This document shows positions 1-6,876 of a stretch of DNA of 12,304 nucleotides, piece by piece; positions within the stretch are counted from its first letter, which is position 1; every line of letters starts with the position of its first letter. The stretch is from JBEKLJ01 sp050010255. GTDB lineage: Bacteria > Acidobacteriota > Terriglobia > Bryobacterales > Bryobacteraceae. The stretch lies in assembly GCA_050010255.1 (NCBI GenBank), contig JBEKLJ010000101.1:1-12304 (forward strand). The letters are read 5' to 3'. The notes beneath the pieces were generated by a model. The model was not told the origin of the DNA, ran no database searches, and was given only the letters and a program-made list of their open reading frames with translations. A program made the position numbers and the translations under genes.

Positions 1-416
1 CTATCCTGCCACTCGAAGCGCGCCGCCAGCAGCCCGGAGCGGGCGCCACTCCTGGTCTTGAGCACCTTGCTGAGCACGATCCGGCCTTTCTTCGCTCCCC
101 TCTGACCCGGCTCGTTCGTCCAGAAGTCGTAACCATTCACGTCGCCGTGGCCGAGCCACAGGCCCCGGTGATGCGGGTGGTCGCGCGGCTCGCCCGGCGA
201 CGTCTCCATGGGGAACAGCCGCGTCACAATGGTTCCCGAGGCCGCACGGAGCGGGTGCAGGTACGGCTTCGGGGGCCCGAAATAAAGCGCCGTGTACGGC
301 TTGCCGTCGATCTCCACGGCGATTCGATCCGGCATGCGGCTGACCTTGACCTCGGCGGCCAGCGGCGGCGCCAGCGCCACGAGCAGCGTCCAACGGGCTG
401 TCGAAGACCTCGTCAC
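1..416 (-). CDS. DUF6807 (PmoA-like) secreted protein, 5' part only
   Basis: The gene runs leftwards out of the window; 138 codons are present. An in-frame TGA lies just upstream of the GTG at 416-414, so GTG is the only reasonable start. It opens a signal peptide (Arg-rich start, then hydrophobic LLVALAPPLAA, cleavage likely before EVKV). The mature part carries a run typical of the DUF6807 family: KPYLHPLRAASG, then RDHPHHRGLWLGHGDVNGYD, then FW. That family is often labelled 'methane oxygenase PmoA', but the name is misleading: these are exported proteins of unknown or probably carbohydrate-related function, common in Acidobacteria and Planctomycetes. No strong Shine-Dalgarno is seen; AAGG lies only 3 bases before the start. 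It is transcribed away from the cobalamin-domain remnant at 514. The family assignment rests on motif memory; the reading frame is continuous and was checked by hand. Confidence 0.85.
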   Translation of the reverse strand, partial: MTRSSTARWTLLVALAPPLAAEVKVSRMPDRIAVEIDGKPYTALYFGPPKPYLHPLRAASGTIVTRLFPMETSPGEPRDHPHHRGLWLGHGDVNGYDFWTNEPGQRGAKKGRIVLSKVLKTRSGARSGLLAARFEWQD

Positions 417-481
417 AGACCTTCAGGATAACCCCTGCGGAACCGCAGCCGCCGCCGGAAAAGAGTATCCTGTAGGAGACA

Positions 482-511
482 GGTAGCAGCCGGGCCTGTC
501 CGGCAGCTACC
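482..511. other. Inverted repeat between divergent genes
   Basis: Two 12-base arms (482-493 and 500-511) pair with one A-A mismatch around a 6-base loop. It lies in the 97-base gap between the leftward DUF6807 gene and the cobalamin-domain remnant. No T-run follows, so it is not an obvious terminator. It may be an operator or leftover structure. Confidence 0.4.
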
Positions 512-513
512 AG

Positions 514-778
514 ATGTGGATGGGCATCCGAGTCCTGATTGCCGAGTCCGGGCTGGACGGCCACGGGCGCGGCGCGAAGGATGTTGCCCGCGCGTTGCGC
601 GTGCGGCAGCCGCTCCGCGAGACGGCGATGACGGGCGTCTTCGTCGTCGCCGGCAGTATTCGGGAACAGGATGCCGGGCAACTGAAGAGGCAGGGCGTCG
701 CGGCCGTGTTTCAGCCGGGCGCGTCTCCCGAATGAGATCACCGAGTTCATCCGGAGCGGCGTCCAGCAACCCGCCTGA
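514..778 (+). pseudogene. Decayed B12-binding domain (methylmalonyl-CoA mutase small-subunit type)
   Basis: The reading frame from 514 begins MWMGIRVLIAESGLDGHGRG and then AKDVARALR. This matches the first strand and the cobalamin-binding loop of methylmalonyl-CoA mutase C-terminal domains, usually DGHDRG; the cobalt-ligand His is kept. The text then jumps straight to the domain's last third (TGVFVVAGSIREQDAGQLKR, QGVAAVFQPGASP), so roughly 45-50 residues of the middle of the Rossmann-like fold are missing. A stop at 733-735 ends the frame. Shifting to the frame that starts at 731 restores the expected ending NEITEFIRSGVQQPA and a stop at 776-778. About 85 codons remain, compared with about 130 in intact domains. 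No good ribosome site is seen. The internal deletion plus terminal frameshift make it a pseudogene. A sequencing error could explain the shift but not the deletion. Confidence 0.75.
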
Positions 779-863
779 ACCCGGCGCCGCGACCCCGCTT
801 CGGCACAATTCGGAGCGGGCCCGCACCCCCTTAGAGGCGTGCAGGCCCGCGAGGAACTTACGT

Positions 864-2282
864 ATGAACGAGAAGCTCAAAATCGCCGTGTTCGTGGACT
901 ACGACAACATCGAGATCGGCGTGAAATCGACGCTCCAGCGCGACCTCGACATTGCGGGGGTGCTGGATGCGCTGAAGGAACGCGGCGACATCGTGGCCAA
1001 GTTCGCTTACGCGGACTGGGGCCGGCAGGAGGGCGCCAAGCGCCAGATGGCGGAAAACGCCGTCCAGATGGTCCAGCGCATCCCGTCGCCGCGCGGCGAC
1101 AAGAACGGCGCCGATATCAACCTCGCCCTCGACGCGCTCGAGATGGCGTTTACCCACGACCACATCAACGCTTTCGCCATCATCAGCGGCGACAGCGACT
1201 TCATCCCCCTGGTGAACAAGCTCAAGGAGTACGGTAAGATGATCTTCGTCGTGGGCGGCCGCGCTTTCACCAGCACCATCCTCCAGAAGAACTGCCACGA
1301 GTTCATCAGCTTCGAATCGCTGATGGACGAGCCGCGGGCGCAAACGCGCCAGCAGCAACAGCAGCAGCAACAGCAGCAGCAACAGCAGCAGCAACAGCCA
1401 CCGCAGCCGCAGGAGAAGCAGGCTCAGCCGCACCAGGCCCAGCCGCACCAGGCCCAGCCGCCGCACCATGCCCAGCCGCACCAGCAGCAGCTCTCGCGCC
1501 GCCGCGAGCGGCGCCGGCCAGCGCCGCTGGAGCTCTCGCAGGCCATGCCGCTCCTGGAGCGAGCCCTGCAGGTGCTCGAGCGCCGCGAGGTCACTCCCCA
1601 GCTCGGTCTGCTTAAATCGACGATGCTCCAGCTTGACGCCGCCTTCAGCGAGAAAGCTTACGGCTCCGGCACCTTCACCGACTTCGTCGAGAAGCTGCGG
1701 GAAGCCGGCTACGTCAACGTCACCGGCGCCGAAGGCCGGTACGTCATCGAGCGCCGGACCCAGGCCAAGCCCGAGGAGCCGGCTCACAAGCCCGACGAGG
1801 CGCTGCCCATTTTGCGCGACGTGCTGGAGACGCATCGGCTGGAGCTGGACGCTGGTTGCGCCTCCGACGACCTGGAGGCCTGGGTGCGCGCCGAGCATCC
1901 CGACTTCGAGCCGCCCAAGTACGGCTTCACCGAGTTCATGGAGATGCTCAACTACGCCCAGGACAAGCTGCTGGTCCGCCTCCAGCCGGATGAGGAGCGC
2001 GGGGGGCTGATGGTCTCCCTCGGCGCCGAGTTCTACCCGCCCGCCCCGCAGGAGGCCGAGCCCGAGGCGGGGCCGGTTGTGAGCGAGTACGACGAAAAAC
2101 AGCCGGAGTCGAACCAGACGCCGGCGTTGATAGAACAGCCAAAGCCCAAACGGGCGCGCGCCCGGAAGGCGGCAGGCACCGGAACCAAGCGGACGCGAAA
2201 GGCGGTCCACGAAGGCTCGCCGGCAGACCGGCCCCGCCGCGCGCGCCGAAAGAATCCTCCTCCGATGCCGGTCGCGGAGTAA
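864..2282 (+). CDS. NYN (PIN-like) ribonuclease-type protein with polyQ linker and two LOTUS domains
   Basis: 472 residues; ATG at 864 with GAGG 9 bases upstream. Residues 1-155 form a NYN/DUF88 domain: VFVDYDN (D12, D14, N15), NGADINLALDAL (D84) and ISGDSDFIPLV (D110, D112) supply the expected acidic metal-binding cluster of PIN-like nucleases. Residues 163-178 are 16 consecutive glutamines, followed by a Q/P/H-rich linker to about 209. Two OST-HTH/LOTUS domains follow, at about 224-297 (ending GYVNVTGAEGRYVIERR) and about 310-386 (containing PPKYGFTEFMEMLNYAQDKL). The tail (about 428-464) is Lys/Arg-rich and probably binds nucleic acid. NYN plus LOTUS proteins are thought to act on RNA, as in the MARF1/limkain type, but substrates of the bacterial members are mostly unknown. 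The gene stands alone, with RidA 106 bases downstream. Frames opening farther upstream at 516 run through the B12-domain remnant out of frame and are not part of the gene. Confidence 0.93.
   Translation: MNEKLKIAVFVDYDNIEIGVKSTLQRDLDIAGVLDALKERGDIVAKFAYADWGRQEGAKRQMAENAVQMVQRIPSPRGDKNGADINLALDALEMAFTHDHINAFAIISGDSDFIPLVNKLKEYGKMIFVVGGRAFTSTILQKNCHEFISFESLMDEPRAQTRQQQQQQQQQQQQQQQQPPQPQEKQAQPHQAQPHQAQPPHHAQPHQQQLSRRRERRRPAPLELSQAMPLLERALQVLERREVTPQLGLLKSTMLQLDAAFSEKAYGSGTFTDFVEKLREAGYVNVTGAEGRYVIERRTQAKPEEPAHKPDEALPILRDVLETHRLELDAGCASDDLEAWVRAEHPDFEPPKYGFTEFMEMLNYAQDKLLVRLQPDEERGGLMVSLGAEFYPPAPQEAEPEAGPVVSEYDEKQPESNQTPALIEQPKPKRARARKAAGTGTKRTRKAVHEGSPADRPRRARRKNPPPMPVAE
1350..1397 (+). repeat. 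Four perfect 12-base repeats encoding 16 glutamines
   Basis: The unit CAGCAGCAACAG is present four times head to tail with no mismatch, in frame in the NYN-LOTUS gene. The periodic CAA shows that the tract grew by copying a 12-base unit rather than single CAG triplets. Such a tract can change length by slippage in 4-residue steps without breaking the frame. Confidence 0.98.
1422..1489 (+). repeat. Degenerate 15-base repeats encoding an AQPHQ-type linker
   Basis: Directly after the polyglutamine tract, a CAGCCGCACCAGGCC-like unit recurs three to four times with one insertion and a CAC-to-CAT variant. It encodes the Ala-Gln-Pro-His-Gln linker between the nuclease domain and the first LOTUS domain. 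Confidence 0.8.
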
Positions 2283-2315
2283 GCAGCCGGCATGTCCAAT
2301 CGGGTCCGCCCGGGC

Positions 2316-2348
2316 GCCCGGCCGCCTGAGCGGCTATCGGCCGGGCGG
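2316..2348. other. GC-rich hairpin between the NYN gene and ridA
   Basis: A 10-bp perfect stem (2316-2325 with 2339-2348) closes a 13-base loop, 33 bases after the NYN-LOTUS stop. Alternative pairings with flanking GC runs exist. No T-tract follows, so termination is uncertain. It could separate expression of the two genes. Confidence 0.35.
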
Positions 2349-2388
2349 GTCCGGCCCCGCGGTAGCCTGGGATGAGGGGAGCCATGCC

Positions 2389-2781
2389 ATGATCCAGCCG
2401 ATTCTGCCCCAAGGCGCGCCATCGCCCCGCGGGCCCTACTCGCCGGCCGTGCGCGCCGGCGATTTCATCTTCGTTTCCGGGCAGGGCCCGGTCGATGCCC
2501 AGACCGATCAGCTCTCGCCGGGTGACATCCGGCACGAGACGCGCCTGACGCTCGCCAACATCAGGCGGATTCTCGAAAGCGGCGGCGCGAGCATCCAGGA
2601 CGTGGTCAAGGTCTGCGTCTATCTCGTGAATGCGGCTGAGTTCGCCGCGATGAACGAAGTCTACGCGGAGGTCTTCGGGGAGCATCGGCCGGCCCGCACC
2701 ACCGTCCAGGCTGGCATGGTCGCACCCATGCGCATCGAGATCGACTGCATCGCCTACAAGCCCGTGGCCGGGACTCCCTAG
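2389..2781 (+). CDS. RidA (YjgF/YER057c/UK114) family protein
   Basis: 130 residues, the usual family length. RidA proteins hydrolyse reactive enamine/imine intermediates made by PLP enzymes such as threonine dehydratase, releasing 2-ketoacids and ammonia. They act in the cytosol as trimers. Visible marks: GPYSPAV near residues 15-21, FVSGQGPVD (28-36), the carboxylate-binding Arg in HRPARTTVQ (R103), and a Glu in MRIEIDCIAY (E117) at the place of E120 in the E. coli protein. The E. coli Cys next to the Arg is Thr here, a common subfamily variation. GGGGA lies 8 bases before the ATG at 2389. A TAGCCT box about 20 bases upstream could be a -10 element. The archetypal RidA and the Rid1-7 subfamilies cannot be told apart by eye, so no symbol is given. 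Confidence 0.93.
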   Translation: MIQPILPQGAPSPRGPYSPAVRAGDFIFVSGQGPVDAQTDQLSPGDIRHETRLTLANIRRILESGGASIQDVVKVCVYLVNAAEFAAMNEVYAEVFGEHRPARTTVQAGMVAPMRIEIDCIAYKPVAGTP

Positions 2782-2860
2782 CCCGATCTTCTCACGCCGT
2801 TGGTAGCGAGGCGCGATGAGAGGGCTCGAGATACGAGGTGCGCGCCAGATCTTGAGAGCG

Positions 2861-4177
2861 TTACGGCCGCGGCTGCGCCCCCACGGGCTGTGGCGCGCCG
2901 GCCACCCTCTCGATGTCGGTGATCTGCTTCCTGACCAGCTCCGCATCCGGGGCGTCCGGCTGCCTTTCCAGGTAAGCCCTCATCAACTGGGTGGCGGCGG
3001 CGTATTCCTGCCTGTTCGCCAGGACAATTCCGAGCACGTACTCGGCCCGCGGGAAGCGGTGAGTGGGGTCGAACTGGACCGCCGCGCGCGCGCTCTTCTC
3101 GGCGGCGTCCACGTTGTGCAGGTTCACGTTGGCTACGGCGTTGAGCAGCAGAACCGGCGCTTGCTCCGTCGGGTCGAGCTGCAGCAGCCTGGCTGTCAGG
3201 TCGGCTGCCTCCTGCCACCTCATCTCCTGGATCGAGATCGTCGCCAGCGGCAGGTACGGCTGGAGGTACTTGGGGTCCGCTTCAAGCGCTTGCGTGAAAG
3301 CCCGGCGGGCCTCCTCGCGACGGTCCTGGCGGTCGTGCGCGAGGCCCAGCCCGAACCACGCCGCGGCATACTTCGGGTACACCTGCACCGCCCGCTCCAG
3401 GTGCATCTGCGCCTCGGCCCACTGCTGCTTCTTCAGCGAGGCCAAGCCTCTCTCGTAAGCTTTCTTGGCGTCTCTGGGGGCCGCCAGGTTGGTGGCGCTG
3501 ACGATGGTGCCCATGCCTTGGCCGAGCCGGTGGAGGATGATAGTGCCGACGTCGGGGTTGTCCATGAGCTGCCGCCCGGCCAGATCCAGGGCCTCGGACC
3601 GATAGCCGGCCAGGACCGCGCGCAGCTCACAGCCCGTCGGCCCCGGCCTTACGCCCGTTCCCATGGTCGGCAGCATATCGCTCCCGCCGCGGGCTGCCCC
3701 GGCCGGGAAGCCGCGGCCGAGTCGATCGAAACCGCCGCTGGAAATGCTCGCATCGGGCAGCATGGCGGCGTTGTGCCCGAACTCGAAGCTGAAGCGGCCC
3801 CTGGAGTCGGTGTGAGCCTCCGGCCTGCGCACGCCGCCGCAGACGCTCTCGATGGTTACGTCGCCCGTCGCCGGCGTGCCGTCGTCCAGCACAACCTTGC
3901 CGCTGAAGAACCAGGGGCGCTGTATCGACTGCTGGTTGAGTTGGCCGGACTGCGACGCGGGTTGTCCCGGGTTGGGCGTGGTGCGGCCGGCGCCAGGCGC
4001 CGGCGCACCGGTTCCGCCGCCGGGAGCGCCGCCACCCGAGCCGCCACCCCCGCCCTGTCCACCGCCGCCGCTCTGCGCGCCCAAAGGCTGGAGCGCGAAT
4101 GCCAAACCCAGCGCCAAGGCCGCCAGGCGGATCGCCCTGCCGGTTGATTTCACTGCTGATGGCCCCCGCCGGTTCAT
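2861..4177 (-). CDS. Secreted carboxypeptidase-regulatory-like and TPR repeat protein
   Basis: 438 residues from ATG at 4177. GTG at 4153 (residue 9), preceded by a GGCGGGGG run, is a possible alternative start; both leave a signal peptide (hydrophobic LAALALGLAFAL, cleavage near LGAQ-S at about 35). Next come a low-complexity Gly/Pro linker (36-75), a beta-sandwich carboxypeptidase regulatory-like region (about 88-215, with FSGKVVLDDGTPATGDVTIE and DSRGRFSFEF), and about five TPR units (236-425, e.g. AYERGLASLKKQQWAEAQMH and AWFGLGLAHDRQDRREEARR). Such exported proteins are abundant in Acidobacteria and probably scaffold protein contacts in the periplasm or at the surface. The substrate is unknown. 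The gene is convergent with ridA (79-base gap) and divergent from yajQ. Confidence 0.9.
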   Translation of the reverse strand: MNRRGPSAVKSTGRAIRLAALALGLAFALQPLGAQSGGGGQGGGGGSGGGAPGGGTGAPAPGAGRTTPNPGQPASQSGQLNQQSIQRPWFFSGKVVLDDGTPATGDVTIESVCGGVRRPEAHTDSRGRFSFEFGHNAAMLPDASISSGGFDRLGRGFPAGAARGGSDMLPTMGTGVRPGPTGCELRAVLAGYRSEALDLAGRQLMDNPDVGTIILHRLGQGMGTIVSATNLAAPRDAKKAYERGLASLKKQQWAEAQMHLERAVQVYPKYAAAWFGLGLAHDRQDRREEARRAFTQALEADPKYLQPYLPLATISIQEMRWQEAADLTARLLQLDPTEQAPVLLLNAVANVNLHNVDAAEKSARAAVQFDPTHRFPRAEYVLGIVLANRQEYAAATQLMRAYLERQPDAPDAELVRKQITDIERVAGAPQPVGAQPRP

Positions 4178-4265
4178 TATCCCACACCGACGGTTCGCCG
4201 GACAGCCGTCTCAGTGGCGCCCTCAGCTCTCGAAACCGTGCCGGAACCGCTGCGCGGTGCGCGCC

Positions 4266-4295
4266 TTGGCACGCTCCCCCCGCCTGCGCTACGCT
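4266..4295 (+). promoter_or_regulatory. Candidate yajQ promoter
   Basis: TTGGCA (4266-4271) and TACGCT (4290-4295) are spaced 18 bases apart, giving good -35 and -10 boxes. The -10 ends only 8 bases before the yajQ ATG, so the transcript would have almost no leader. The -10 is part of a GCGCTANNNTGA motif seen at two other genes in this window. Confidence 0.42.
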
Positions 4296-4303
4296 GAGGC
4301 CAG

Positions 4304-4804
4304 ATGCCCGACAACAGCTTCGACGTCGTCTCTAAAATCGATCTCAACGAGGTCAGCAACGCCATCCAGCAGGCGCTGAAGGAAATCCACCAGCGCTACG
4401 ACCTGAAGAACTCCAAGTCCACCATCGAGCTTAACGAGAAGGACAAGAAGATCCTGCTGGCGAGCGAGGACGAGTTTCACCTGCGCGCGGTGATCGAAGT
4501 GCTCCAGGTGAAGCTCGTCAAGCGCGGCGTGCCGCTGAAGGGCCTGGTCTACGGGACGGTGACGCCGGCGGCGGGCGCCAGCGTGCGGCAGGAGGTCTCC
4601 ATCCAGCAGGGCATCCCCATCGAGAAGGCGCGGGAAATAGTCAAGAAGGTGAAGGAGCTGAAGCTGCGGGTGCAGGCCTCCATCCAGGGCGATCTGGTGC
4701 GGGTGAGCGGGAAGAACCGCGACGACCTCCAGCAGGTCATTCACATGCTTCGCACCCAGGACTTCGGCATCGACACGCAGTTCACGAACTACCGGACGTT
4801 CTAG
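4304..4804 (+). CDS. yajQ: YajQ family nucleotide-binding protein
   Basis: 166 residues, nearly the same length as E. coli YajQ (163). The start MPDNSFDVVSKIDLNEVSNA, the middle QRYDLKNSKSTIELNEKDK and the ending DFGIDTQFTNYR are typical of the family. YajQ proteins have two ferredoxin-like folds and bind nucleotides and, in some species such as Xanthomonas, cyclic di-GMP; they then act as partners of transcription factors. Whether that holds here is unknown. GAGG lies 4 bases before the ATG, which is close. The gene is divergent from the TPR-protein gene and convergent with the receiver-domain gene. Confidence 0.96.
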   Translation: MPDNSFDVVSKIDLNEVSNAIQQALKEIHQRYDLKNSKSTIELNEKDKKILLASEDEFHLRAVIEVLQVKLVKRGVPLKGLVYGTVTPAAGASVRQEVSIQQGIPIEKAREIVKKVKELKLRVQASIQGDLVRVSGKNRDDLQQVIHMLRTQDFGIDTQFTNYRTF

Positions 4805-4895
4805 CCGTAAACCATTGACGCGGAAACCCGTGCGGCGACGCTTGCGGAGGGACAGCCATTCACCCTACTACGGATAGAGGAGAGCGCCGGGCGGC

Positions 4896-5339
4896 TCAGG
4901 CGCCGGCGTGGCGTAGCTCGCGCTCCACCCTGCGGGTGGCGCGCTCGCTGATGAGGTCCGCGATCTTGCTCAGGAGATCCGGAAGGTCCTCGGGCTCGAT
5001 CAGAACGGTGCCGGAGCTCTTGGAAACGGAGCGGATCTTGGAATCCTGGTAGGTGGTCACCAGGGCAGTGGCCGGCTTGTAGTCCATCATGCGGGCATGC
5101 GCCAAGACCTTCAGCCCAGATTCAGGAGACTCCATGCTGAGGTCCGTGAGAACCAGCTCGTACTCCCGCTCATCCAGCTTTCCGACGGCCTCAGAGGCCG
5201 AGGCGGCCGCATCCACCCGGTAGCCCCCTGCCTCGAGGACGGTCTGGAGAGTCAGGCGCGAGGTGACGTCACCGTCCACGAGCAAGACCCGTGCCAAATC
5301 CAGGCCGCGATGGTGAGAGATCCCATACGGCTTCCGCAT
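4896..5339 (-). CDS. Stand-alone response-regulator receiver domain protein
   Basis: 147 residues and only one domain. RVLLVDGDVTSR (17-28) carries the acidic pair D22/D24, ELVLTDLSM (61-69) the phosphoacceptor D66, and ALVTTYQD (92-99) the switch Thr. At the position of the invariant receiver Lys (normally KP) it has Glu: VLIEPEDL, E115-P116. Loss of that Lys usually weakens phosphorylation-dependent switching, so this may be an atypical or constitutive receiver. No output domain or neighbouring kinase is present; the Arg-rich tail (131-143) is unexplained. GAGG lies upstream of the ATG at 5339. The next upstream gene on the same strand is purB, but a 218-base AT-rich gap suggests separate transcription. 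Confidence 0.9.
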   Translation of the reverse strand: MRKPYGISHHRGLDLARVLLVDGDVTSRLTLQTVLEAGGYRVDAAASASEAVGKLDEREYELVLTDLSMESPESGLKVLAHARMMDYKPATALVTTYQDSKIRSVSKSSGTVLIEPEDLPDLLSKIADLISERATRRVERELRHAGA

Positions 5340-5379
5340 CTCGGGGCCTCAGTCCTTTCTGAAACGAATACTGTTAAGA

Positions 5380-5470
5380 GTTTAACCCAGACCCCTGAAA
5401 AAATCACGCAATTTATCAATCTATGCTACTACGTGAATCGTACTACATAATTAGAACATAGGGGCGTTGA
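5380..5470. other. AT-rich intergenic stretch, probable promoter region of the receiver gene
   Basis: The gap 5340-5557 lies between two leftward genes. Its middle is far more AT-rich than anything around it, with several TATAAT-like and TTGATA-like words on the minus strand, none spaced convincingly. A perfect 6-bp hairpin with a 3-base loop lies just to the right, at 5472-5486. A promoter for the receiver gene is expected here but cannot be placed. Confidence 0.35.
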
Positions 5471-5525
5471 CTGAGACGCCGTCTCACAGAGGTATCAGCG
5501 TAGTCCTAAACTCCTCCGAAGCAAA

Positions 5526-5543
5526 GAGTTTTCGGTTAAACTC
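5526..5543 (-). terminator. Possible weak terminator after purB
   Basis: On the minus strand GAGTTT and AAACTC form a 6-bp stem with a 6-base loop, 15 bases after the purB stop. It is followed by TTTGC, a poor T-run. It could slow or end purB transcription before the receiver gene. Confidence 0.3.
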
Positions 5544-5557
5544 CGCCCCGGCGAGCG

Positions 5558-6874
5558 TCACTGCCCCGCCCCGAAGACCCGCTCGAAGATGCGGTCCACG
5601 TGGCGGAGCTGGCGCTCGAGCGAGAATGCGCGGGCCAGGGCCTCGGGCGCGAGCGCGGCGCGGATCTCGGGGTCGTTCTCGATGGCCGCGCGGAAGTCCC
5701 CGCCCTCTTCCCAGACCCTCATGGCGTGCTCCTGCACGACCTTGTAGGCGCGCTCGCGCAGCATGCCGGCCGCGGCCAGGTCGAGCATGACCTGGCCGGA
5801 GAAGACCAGGCCGCCGGCCAGATCGATGTTGCGCCGCATGCGCTCCGGGTAAACGCGCATGTTGCGGACGAGGTGCGTGGTGCGGGCCAGGAGGTAGTCG
5901 GTGAGTATGGTCGAGTCGGGCAGGATGACACGCTCGACCGAGGAGTGGGAGATGTCGCGCTCGTGCCACAGCGCGATGTTCTCGAAGGCCGCCTGAACGT
6001 TGGCACGCACCACCCGCGCCAGGCCGCAGATCTGCTCGCAGGTGACGGGGTTGCGCTTGTGCGGCATGGTCGAGCTGCCCTTCTGGCCGGCCGAGAAGGG
6101 CTCCTCGGCCTCGCGCACCTCGGTGCGCTGGAGGTGCCGGATCTCGAGCGCGATCTTCTCCAGCAGCGCGCAGATGAGCGCCAGCACGGAGACGTAAGCC
6201 GCGTGCCGGTCGCGTGAGAGGACCTGGGAGGCGATCGGGGCAGCCCGCAGACCGAGCTTGGCGCAGATGCGCTCCTCGGCGTCGGGGCCAATGTGCGCGA
6301 ACGTGCCCACGGCGCCGGAGAGCTTGCCCACGGCCATCTCCTTGGCCTCAGCCTCGAGCCGCTGGTAGTCGCGGTCGGCCTCATCGTACCAGAGGGCGAG
6401 CTTCAGCCCGAAGGTGATCGGCTCGGCGTGGACGCCGTGCGTGCGGCCCATCTGGACCGTGTGCTGGAACTCGAACGCGCGCTCCCGCAGCACCGCCCGC
6501 AACTCGGCCAGCCCCTGCAACAACAGTCGGGACGTCTGCGCGATTTGCAGGGCCTGCGCCGTATCCACCACGTCGTTCGAGGTCAGCCCGTAGTGCAGCC
6601 AGCGCGAGGCGTCGGCGTGGCCGGCGGCGGCGAGCGACTCAGCAACCGCGGCGGTGAAGGCGATGACGTCGTGCTTAACCTCGCGCTCGATCTCCAGAAT
6701 GCGGTCCACGCTGAAACTCGAGTGCTGGCGCAACAGCCGCGCGGCCTCCTGGGGTACGTCGCCCAGCTCGGCCAGCGCCTCGGCAGCGGCCAGCTCGACC
6801 TCCAGCCAGGTCCTGAACCTGTTCTCGTCGCTCCAGATGTGGCCCATCTCGGGCCGGGTGTATCGCGGAATCAT
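5558..6874 (-). CDS. purB: Adenylosuccinate lyase
   Basis: 438 residues, typical of the shorter Bacillus-type enzyme. It splits fumarate from SAICAR and from adenylosuccinate in purine synthesis. Seen here: HYGLTSNDVVDTA (about 93-105), GRTHGVHAEPITFG (about 143-156) with the catalytic His region, and the fumarase/aspartase superfamily signature GSSTMPHKRNP (about 267-277) on the flexible loop that carries the catalytic Ser. The start MIPRYTRPEMGHIWSDENRF is the usual N-terminus of this enzyme. The ATG lies 2 bases after the stop of the MBL hydrolase gene, so the two are almost surely co-transcribed and probably translationally coupled; no separate strong ribosome site is seen. Confidence 0.97.
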   Translation of the reverse strand: MIPRYTRPEMGHIWSDENRFRTWLEVELAAAEALAELGDVPQEAARLLRQHSSFSVDRILEIEREVKHDVIAFTAAVAESLAAAGHADASRWLHYGLTSNDVVDTAQALQIAQTSRLLLQGLAELRAVLRERAFEFQHTVQMGRTHGVHAEPITFGLKLALWYDEADRDYQRLEAEAKEMAVGKLSGAVGTFAHIGPDAEERICAKLGLRAAPIASQVLSRDRHAAYVSVLALICALLEKIALEIRHLQRTEVREAEEPFSAGQKGSSTMPHKRNPVTCEQICGLARVVRANVQAAFENIALWHERDISHSSVERVILPDSTILTDYLLARTTHLVRNMRVYPERMRRNIDLAGGLVFSGQVMLDLAAAGMLRERAYKVVQEHAMRVWEEGGDFRAAIENDPEIRAALAPEALARAFSLERQLRHVDRIFERVFGAGQ

Positions 6875-6876
6875 AG

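Noticed and set aside
1..750. 249-codon minus-strand frame across the left edge
   Set aside because: It is out of frame with the DUF6807 motif at 1-416 and runs antisense through the cobalamin-domain remnant.
1350..1489. CRISPR-like repeat array
   Set aside because: Repeats have no unique spacers and are in-frame coding sequence for Gln and Gln/Pro/His linkers.
858..2210. 450-codon open frame on the minus strand, Leu-rich
   Set aside because: It is the antisense of the NYN-LOTUS gene. The Leu run mirrors the CAG repeat, and no domain is visible.
2790..2821. Bidirectional terminator between ridA and the TPR gene
   Set aside because: Only 5-bp and 4-bp stems with a 3-base bulge, and no T-run on either strand.
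2816..4147. 443-codon open frame on the plus strand
   Set aside because: Antisense of the TPR-protein gene; composition is Arg/Pro/Gly-rich without motifs, whereas the minus frame has a signal peptide and TPRs.
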